Positions 58,101 through 64,000 of a stretch of DNA of 64,000 nt are shown here, piece after piece. Each line of letters opens with the position of its first letter. Positions within the stretch are counted from its first letter, which is position 1. The translations under genes and the position numbers were made by a program. This stretch comes from Amylostereum areolatum (lineage: Eukaryota > Basidiomycota > Agaricomycetes > Russulales > Stereaceae), in the NCBI GenBank assembly GCA_012932865.1, contig SAXG01000008.1:1240001-1304000 (forward strand), given 5' to 3'. The notes beneath the pieces were generated by a model. That model was not told the origin of the DNA, made no database searches, and saw only the letters and a program-made list of their open reading frames with translations.

Positions 58101-58372
58101 AGGGCCGAAGCAGTACGTGGGGAACGAAGAGGACGATCTAAGGAAAAGGGGCGCAGAGGAGAGCCTTATATATGTACAGGATCGATGATGTGAGAATGGT
58201 GCAAGCGGGAGAGAACAATAAGGAAAAGGAAGGGGGAGGACGTGGTCCGGAGCGATGATGTCATAGATGGAGAGATAAGAGGAGTCAGGCTGACGACGTC
58301 ATGTGATGGGAGATGTAATCATGTGACTGAACGCGATGCAACGAAAAAGGAAAGGATTGAGGCGATCCGTGA
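58030..58372 (-). repeat. 5' LTR of element C (inner boundary uncertain)
   Basis: Outer end at 58372 is certain (TGTCACGGATCG in minus sense). A TATA sequence CATATATAAGG lies near 58165-58175. The inner end could not be fixed because no second LTR is present. Confidence 0.55.
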
Positions 58373-59070
58373 CAGCCGTGACAGCGTAGGGGCATGATGC
58401 AGAGGAAATATGGGAAGGAGATGCTTGGCGGCACCATGAATATAAAGGAGAAAGAACCGGTGGATGAGGAGGAAGAAGGCGGACGCACCACGGGCAGAAG
58501 TCCATTTTTTCGGAGTCGAAATGTATTCGAAATGAGCGACGAAAGTACAAATACCAATCGTGTTTTTACCTGGACAAAACACATTCCAAACATGTCCTCT
58601 CAGGCACATGTTCCTGCCTCGTGTACCCTTCCAAAACTAGAAATTTCCGCCACGAGCAGTGATTGATCTGAAATTAGAAGCTTCAGGGCAATTTTTGGCG
58701 GATCTTTTCCTAATCGAAACTGATTCTCCTTGGGGAACCGGTTTCTAACTGCTTAATTTAGGGAGAATATGTTCCTAAAAGGTTTTATTTCAAACTCATA
58801 GCTGCCCATGGCGGAAACCTCAAGTTTTAGGAGGGTACACGAGGCAGGAACATGTGCCTGAAAGGACATGTTTGGAATGTGTTTTGTCCAGGTAAAAACA
58901 CGATTGGTATTTGTACTTTCGTCGCCCGTTTCGAATATGTTTCGACTCCGAAAAAATGGACTTCTGCCCACGGTGACGTACCCCAAGTCAAGCAACACAG
59001 CGACCAAAGTTCGCTGTCCACCAAAATTTGTGGCCCATTCAATAATCTATAGTCTAGAGTGATAGATGAG
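58373..59070 (-). pseudogene. VPS11 pseudogene 3, truncated by element C and carrying a MITE
   Basis: Matches pseudogene 2 around 11080-11290: the same GGGCATGATGCAGAGGAA, GGAGATG.TTGGCGG and AGGAAGAAGGCGGACG blocks, and on the minus strand an exon end (PQILVDSELWSLCCLTWG) before GTACGTC. The lower-coordinate part is cut by the LTR of element C, and a 490-bp MITE is inserted at 58486-58975. Only the early propeller exon and former intron remain. Confidence 0.5.
58486..58975. mobile_element. Fold-back MITE, 490 bp, with long inverted arms and ACG target duplication
   Basis: The two arms, each about 165 bases, are near-perfect inverted copies: GGGCAGAAGTCCATTTTTTC at the left and its complement at the right. 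The ends extend to CACC...GGTG with two mismatches. ACG flanks both sides (58483-58485, 58976-58978). The empty site CCGGACGTACCCC at about 11190 in VPS11 pseudogene 2 confirms the insertion. A 3-bp duplication with CAC ends is CACTA-like, but the family assignment is tentative. Non-coding. Confidence 0.7.
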
Positions 59071-59999
59071 GATGAGGAGGAGGAGATTCAGCAGTAGGCA
59101 GATGTACTGTTGTGCTTAGCGTAAGATGACATTCCGTCTTTCGCCCCCCCCTCGTAACGCGCAAGGCCACTGTATATCTGTGCTCACAGCCTAGGCAGAT
59201 GTGCCGCCGTGTTTCACGTCGATATACGAGACAGAGTCCTTTCAAGAAAGCGCCCAGGTATTGTCCATTGGGACATGTTCGTCGCATGGTTTCGCGGCTT
59301 CGCCAGTGGACCATACAGGCTATCTGGCAGTGAGAATCGATATAGGAAGCCGATTGGGTCCTATCTTTCGGTATGAGAGGGTGCACAGTCGCGTGTGTTT
59401 GTTGTCCATGCGGTGGATGCTGGAGAGGACAGTTCAGTGAGAGAAAGTGTGAAGATGCGCAGATGACCACAAGGCAGAGTTGTGGGGAAGCACGAAGGCC
59501 CGGTGAAGCTGGTCCCCATGACAGACCATGGCCCAATATTCCTCCCACTCGCACAAATACAAATGTCGCTGTACTTTCGCTTCTTAACGAGGTCGTATAT
59601 CTTCTCTGTTTTGGGGTCTACGCACTCCCGCATCGCCTCACGATATCATAGGACAGTGCATTCACTTCACTTCAGAGCTTGGCAGATTCATCTTTTTTGG
59701 ACTCCAGGTCGAACATCTCTGGCTGAGTCTGGCATGCTCTTTGGGCAATGCAGTGTCAGGCATCGTCCGAGGACGCCTGGGCCATCCATATATATAGTCC
59801 ATTCAGCGCCCCCATCACCAATGCTCCCCCTTTTCCCCGAACTTTATCAGGTGCTAATATTCAGCGCTTCAGCGGCCAGGACAGTGAAAGCTTTGGTCGC
59901 CTCAACTTCTGAAATAGGTATGAATCTTCCGCATCCCTTTCTCATATTGTTGCTCACCACGGCCCACTGGCAAGTCCTCGATCTTATACTCAGCTCGCT
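59071..59999. promoter_or_regulatory. Upstream region of DUF6535 copy E with TATA box and leader intron
   Basis: Parallels 11290-12237. TATA box CCATATATATAG at 59786-59797; donor-like GTATGAATCTTCC at 59918 and acceptor TATACTCAG ending 59993, seven bases before the ATG at 60000. Confidence 0.5.
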
Positions 60000-62035
60000 A
60001 TGAATCTCCAATTGCTGACACCAGGGTATGACTCACCCATAACCCTTATCGACACGGGGAATGTTCTTCGATCACTGAAGCGAGATCTACGGCATGACAC
60101 CTCAAATCACAACTATAGGCCACGGCATTCAGGTGCGGATGGCATTGTGCAGATCCCACATTGCTCTACTGAAACTTCCCCTTCAATAATCCAGACCACG
60201 ATGAGACATATGGGCGTATGAAGTATGACCAACGTGAGATCTTGTCTTGATTCCACTGTTCCATGTGTGGGTCGACCCATAGAATTGCTCCGACTTTATC
60301 CTAGACTACCGAGACGCGAAAGTCGAACAAAAAGAAGTCGTCACCGACCGGTTCTGGATGAAGTACCTCGAAAGGAACAAAAAGTATGACAAGGAGCAGA
60401 TTGAAAAGTGGACAGGCGACACTGATGGGATTCTGATATTCGTGTGTTTGGATTAGTCCTTCCTGTCACCCCCAGAGTCTGATTGTGTCTTCTTAGACTG
60501 GGCTATTTTCCGCGACAGTCGCTGCCTTCATTGTCGAGAGCTACAAGCTTCTCAAACCAGATTCGGGAGATGTAACAGTCGTACTGCTCTCGCAGCTCAT
60601 CACTATCGTTAATGGCTCTCAGCCCCTGACATCTCCCTCACCCACCTTCTCTACCCCTCGCACCATCATCAACATCAACATCTTATGGTTTTTTAGCCTG
60701 ATTCTCAGTCTAACCTGCGCCCTCGGAGCAACGCTCGTACAGCAGTAGACCCGAAATTACAGCCAGGCAGTGTTCGACGAGTATACAACACCATGTGAGC
60801 GCGGCCGTCTCCGCACCTTCCTTTTGTCGGGTGTCAAACGTTTCCGGCTCCCAGCCGTGACCAGTGCTCTCCCCCTCCTGCTCCACATTTCGGTGTTTCT
60901 ATTCTTTTCAGGAATCGTCAAGTTCCTTTGGCCGATCAACAGATCTGTTGCTATATATGCTCTGGTCGTCGTAGGGATTGTTGGGTCTCTCTATGCAATC
61001 GTCACTATCCTTTCCCTACTCATCTTCAATTGTCCGTATCACACCCCTCTCGTTCATGTGGCCGTTCATATTCGCCGTAACCCGAATCAGTGATGTATTT
61101 CGACTGTCGAGTATCCCAGAGGGCATGTTTCGTTATTGAGCTCGCATTTTCCTGCGGAGATCTTGCCGGAGATTCCAAAGCCCCCATCCATCATCATACC
61201 AAAGCTTGGATGAATACCTTCACAAGCATCATTCGGTATCCCAGGCCTTCGGGGCGTCAGATGTGGATGCTCTCACAGAAGCGGTGATGCACATCCCCCA
61301 ATCATTACAGTACGGACAGTTTGCACGAGGCATTCGCAGAGGAACTTCCGGCTGTGGTCAAATGCTCCCCCATATCTCTAGTGGGTACTCAGGCTGCTTT
61401 CCAGATGCACGCCAACATCCATAACATATACCCAGTCGTGGTGGCATTATTATATCCACGAAATCCTTTTAGTTCCTCAGGAACGTGCAACTGGTGCTCC
61501 ATCATTTATATGAACCTGCTATCGTGCTTGAATCTCATGGACTTCCGGAGTCTTAGTGTTCTCAGCATCTCCCCTTCGTTACCCATGGAGGTGCGGCACT
61601 CCGTGCCTCACATCCTCCAATCGACGCAAGGCATTTTCAATTACTGGGCGGTCGATTTCATACAGAAACTATCCCGTCACAAAGACGAGGATACAGCATC
61701 CAATGCTCGGGGTGTGTTTGGCCTTGCTGTGGTTGCCACGCTCCAGAAGTATCTTTCGCGGGATCCAAACATTGAGGACATTCCATCAAATATCAAACCA
61801 GGGCGATTTCGTAACATACTACGTGCGACATTCCACGCGCACATGAAGTGGATGCACTTTATGACAGACGGAGAAAGCAGTTTGGCGAATGGGCCATGTA
61901 TCGCGGTGCTTTGTGTCCTTTCCGATTTCAGCGATGGTGGGGAGCGGGGTTTTTTCCAACCCTACGAAGCGCACTTACACACCCTGGCACTGCTATTGAC
62001 GCTCTCTCTGTACGTGGAGAACACGGCGCCCAAGG
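60000..62035 (+). pseudogene. DUF6535 copy E: 5' part, decayed and cut by a family A LTR
   Basis: Exon 1 (MNLQLLTPGYDSP), exon 3 (RFWMKYLERNKKYDKEQIEK) and exon 4 pieces align with copies A-D. Lesions include TAG for Trp in QQWTRNY (near 60747), a TGA in the segment after GMFRY (near 61137) and frameshifts around 61050-61320. The stretch from about 61321 is open and well conserved (EAFAEELPAVVKCSP, GVFGLAVVATLQKYLS). It ends at LSLYVENTAPK where the LTR begins at 62036. The first half resembles copy A and the second copy B. The 3' remainder is copy F at 40736-41259. Confidence 0.8.
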
Positions 62036-62455
62036 TGTCAGAAACGCAGTTTATGAGACCGATGAACCGCCTAAGTCGCGACAATGGGAGGAGCGAGAAG
62101 AAAATAGATTCGAGAGTGCCGGGGTCTAGGGTAGTGCAACGTGCGCTATAGTACCGTATGACGAGATGGATAGTCTAGGGAAAAGGGAAGAGAAACACTG
62201 TCCTTATATACAAGTGGGAACGATGGTGCGATGTGATGCGATAGTGGTGCGAGCGGGGGGAACAATAGGAAAGGAGTCATGGGGCGGAGGACGAAGGTCC
62301 GGAGCAATGATGTCATAGATAAGAATACGGAACCCCGCTCGGAAGTCCGGGCAATGACGTCGTTGAAGCATGTGATGCAAGGGAAAGTCATGTGCCGTGA
62401 CACGTCACGTGTACGAGGTCTGCAAAGGAAGAGAGAAATGGAGCGATCCGTGACA
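62036..62455 (-). repeat. 3' LTR of the minus-strand family A element
   Basis: 420 bp; reads TGTCAGAAACGC to GATCCGTGACA in plus sense, the exact complement layout of the element A LTRs, with about a dozen scattered transitions plus one transversion. Confidence 0.9.
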
Positions 62456-64000
62456 TTACCCCCCCTTTAAGACGCGCTTTCGCCTGGAGCGCAATGTCAT
62501 CTGCAAGGGTAGATGCGAGGAAATCGTCAAAGGAGATGCCGAGGGAACGCACAGGGCGGGGCGCATTTGGATGGCGTTTGTGGAAGGCGTCGATCATGTC
62601 GGTGACCTTTGAGAGCGAGGAGCGAGGGAGCCAGGTATTCTCGGAGTCAGGATAGCCTGCCCACTTGACGAGGTATTTTATGCCTTTCTTGTTGCGGGTC
62701 GGCTTCGAGTCGATGATGTCTTCAACGTCATATTCTTCTTCGTCATCAACGAGGTCAGGCGGCGGTTGTTCATAGTTTGGACCGTGTGCCGTTGTCTCCT
62801 TGTATGCGGTGAGCAGCGAAGCATGGAAGACTGGGTGGATTCTCCACGTCTTTGGCAGCTTCAGGCGGTAGTTCACTGGGCTAATGATGTCAACGATCTC
62901 GAAGGGTCCAAATCGTTTGGCAGCAAGCTTAGCTTTCGGCCTCGTCGTCTTCAGGTTTTTGCCTTCGAGCCAGACCTTGTCTCCGACGGCGAACAGTGTC
63001 GATTTGCTGATTGTGTCACCGTTGTAGTGCTTCATTAAGTCCGATGCGAGGGCAAGGCTGGCTTTGATCTCTTGTCGGACTTCTTCAAGTTGACGGAGGT
63101 GTTCTTCAACTGCAGGGGCCTTTGAGGACGGGTTTACGGATGGGTACATTTTCGGGAGGAAGCCGTAGAGGACTTCAAAGGAAGCCTTTCCAGTAGCTGC
63201 ATGGGTGCGAGAGTTGTGAGAAAACTCGAAGAAGGGCAACCACTTCACCCAGTCGTCTTGACGGTAGTTGCAGAATACTCGCAGAAACTGCTCGAGGTTC
63301 TGGTTCTCGCGTTCGGTTTGGCCGTCTGTCTGTGGGTGATACGCTGTGCTGAGGGCGGACTTGATCCCGAGCTTCTCGTTGAGTGTACGCATCACCTATC
63401 CAGCAAATTGGGGTCCACGATCCAAGATGATCTTGTCTGCTAAGCCGTAGTGTCGGTATACCTTGTCGAAGAGAATGTCGGCCGTGCCATCGCTGGTGAT
63501 CTTCGCTGTACATGGGGTGGTAACCACCATCTTGGTGAGGCGATTGACCACGACATTGACGGCGTTATAGCCTTCGCAGTCAGGGAGTTCGACAATGAAG
63601 TCGGTGGAGATGACGCCAAATGGTCGATCGGGTACTTCGTTTGGGATCATGTCGACGTGGGGTCGGCTGCTCTGTGTCTTTGTCGACTGGCAGGTTGCAC
63701 ATCCTGCTACGAATTCGCGGACGAAGACAGACATGCCAGGCCACCAATATTCACGACTCACAAGCTCGTAAGTCTTGAAGCGACCGGGGTGTCCAGCCAG
63801 GGGCGATTCATGGTACATTTTGACAATGTCGCGTCGCAACTCGTCATCTGCAGGGACATATACCTTTCCTCTAAACAGGACCAGGCCTTCTTCGTAGTTC
63901 CACTCTTGAAGGTTCATGACGAGTGTACGTGGTCCATTTCGTAAGATGGCGTCCAGGGCTTGAACGACCTCGATGTCCTTGGTCTTGCAGTCGCGGATAC
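62388..64000 (-). pseudogene. Family A Pol, integrase-chromodomain part, one nonsense codon
   Basis: Minus-strand frame with integrase finger (HPGRFKTYELVSREYWW, CATCQSTKTQ), core and chromodomain (YLVKWAGYPDSENTWLP). A TAG at 63396-63398 replaces the CAG Gln codon after GPQFAG, a C-to-T change in the coding strand. The rest is open to the window edge. Confidence 0.85.

Larger units (their letters stand above)
55873..58372 (-). mobile_element. Truncated Ty3-type retrotransposon, element C (5' part only)
   Basis: Reading the minus strand: 5' LTR (about 58372 down to 58030), upstream ORF, Gag, then an abrupt end at the element A LTR. The LTR start TGTCACGGATCGCC and much of its body (ATGTCATAGAT, TGGTCCGGAGCGATGATG in plus sense) resemble family A, so C is a sister family. 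Pol and the 3' LTR are missing here. The LTR lies inside VPS11 pseudogene 3. Confidence 0.75.
62036..64000 (-). mobile_element. Second family A retrotransposon (minus strand), 3' LTR and pol end, continues beyond window
   Basis: The 420-bp LTR is followed by the polypurine tract complement and the end of Pol, nearly identical to element A. Left flank is copy E with CAAGG (62031-62035). The remaining two thirds lie outside the window. Confidence 0.9.

Overview
This is a stretch of nuclear DNA from a filamentous fungus, almost certainly a mushroom-forming basidiomycete and most likely a polypore. Genes carry many 50-70 bp GT-AG introns. DUF6535 membrane-protein genes, a family expanded in Agaricomycetes, are repeated through the window. 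The LTR retrotransposons are Ty3-type chromoviruses. Housekeeping genes are recognisable: VPS11, ATP18 (ATP synthase subunit j), COX16 and ADE12 (adenylosuccinate synthase), plus two tRNA-Val(AAC) genes. All identifications come from reading the sequence; no search was run.

Region 1 (1-16.0 kb) is a duplication-driven block. Three DUF6535 genes lie head to tail on the plus strand (A 1122-3607, B 5890-8398, C 12238-14714; A and C intact, B frameshifted). B and C are each preceded by a minus-strand decayed copy of the 5' half of VPS11. The block ends with a decayed inverted copy of ADE12 plus its downstream tRNA-Val gene.

Region 2 (16.0-38.1 kb) holds the ordinary genes: a 14-exon cytochrome P450, VPS11 diverging from ATP18, three tandem alpha/beta-hydrolase (HSL-like esterase) genes, a further intact DUF6535 gene (D, minus), COX16 diverging from ADE12, and tRNA-Val. 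Of the three esterases, the first is frameshifted by a 14-bp tandem duplication, the second is split at an exon-intron boundary by a hAT-like MITE, and only the third is intact. A Harbinger-type MITE sits between D and esterase 2.

Region 3 (38.1-64 kb) is repeat-rich. It has an alpha/beta-hydrolase pseudogene between inverted repeats, an AT-rich island, a solo LTR with a perfect target duplication, and a chromovirus (family A, 41260-55872) with a second, very young chromovirus (family B, 42270-49783) nested in it. A truncated third element (C, minus), a third VPS11 remnant carrying a fold-back MITE, a DUF6535 pseudogene (E), and the end of a minus-strand family A element follow. The DUF6535 fragment left of 41260 (F, minus) and copy E (ending at 62035) are complementary halves of one gene: the break falls at the same codon and both sides keep a near-identical 5-bp target duplication. 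The simplest reading is an inversion between two oppositely oriented family A elements.

Two element families share an unusual layout. An upstream ORF of about 200 codons is separated from Gag by one in-frame stop codon, and Gag ends in TTT TGA with Pol in the -1 frame. The upstream ORF of element B ends in two tandem SUMO-interaction-like motifs.
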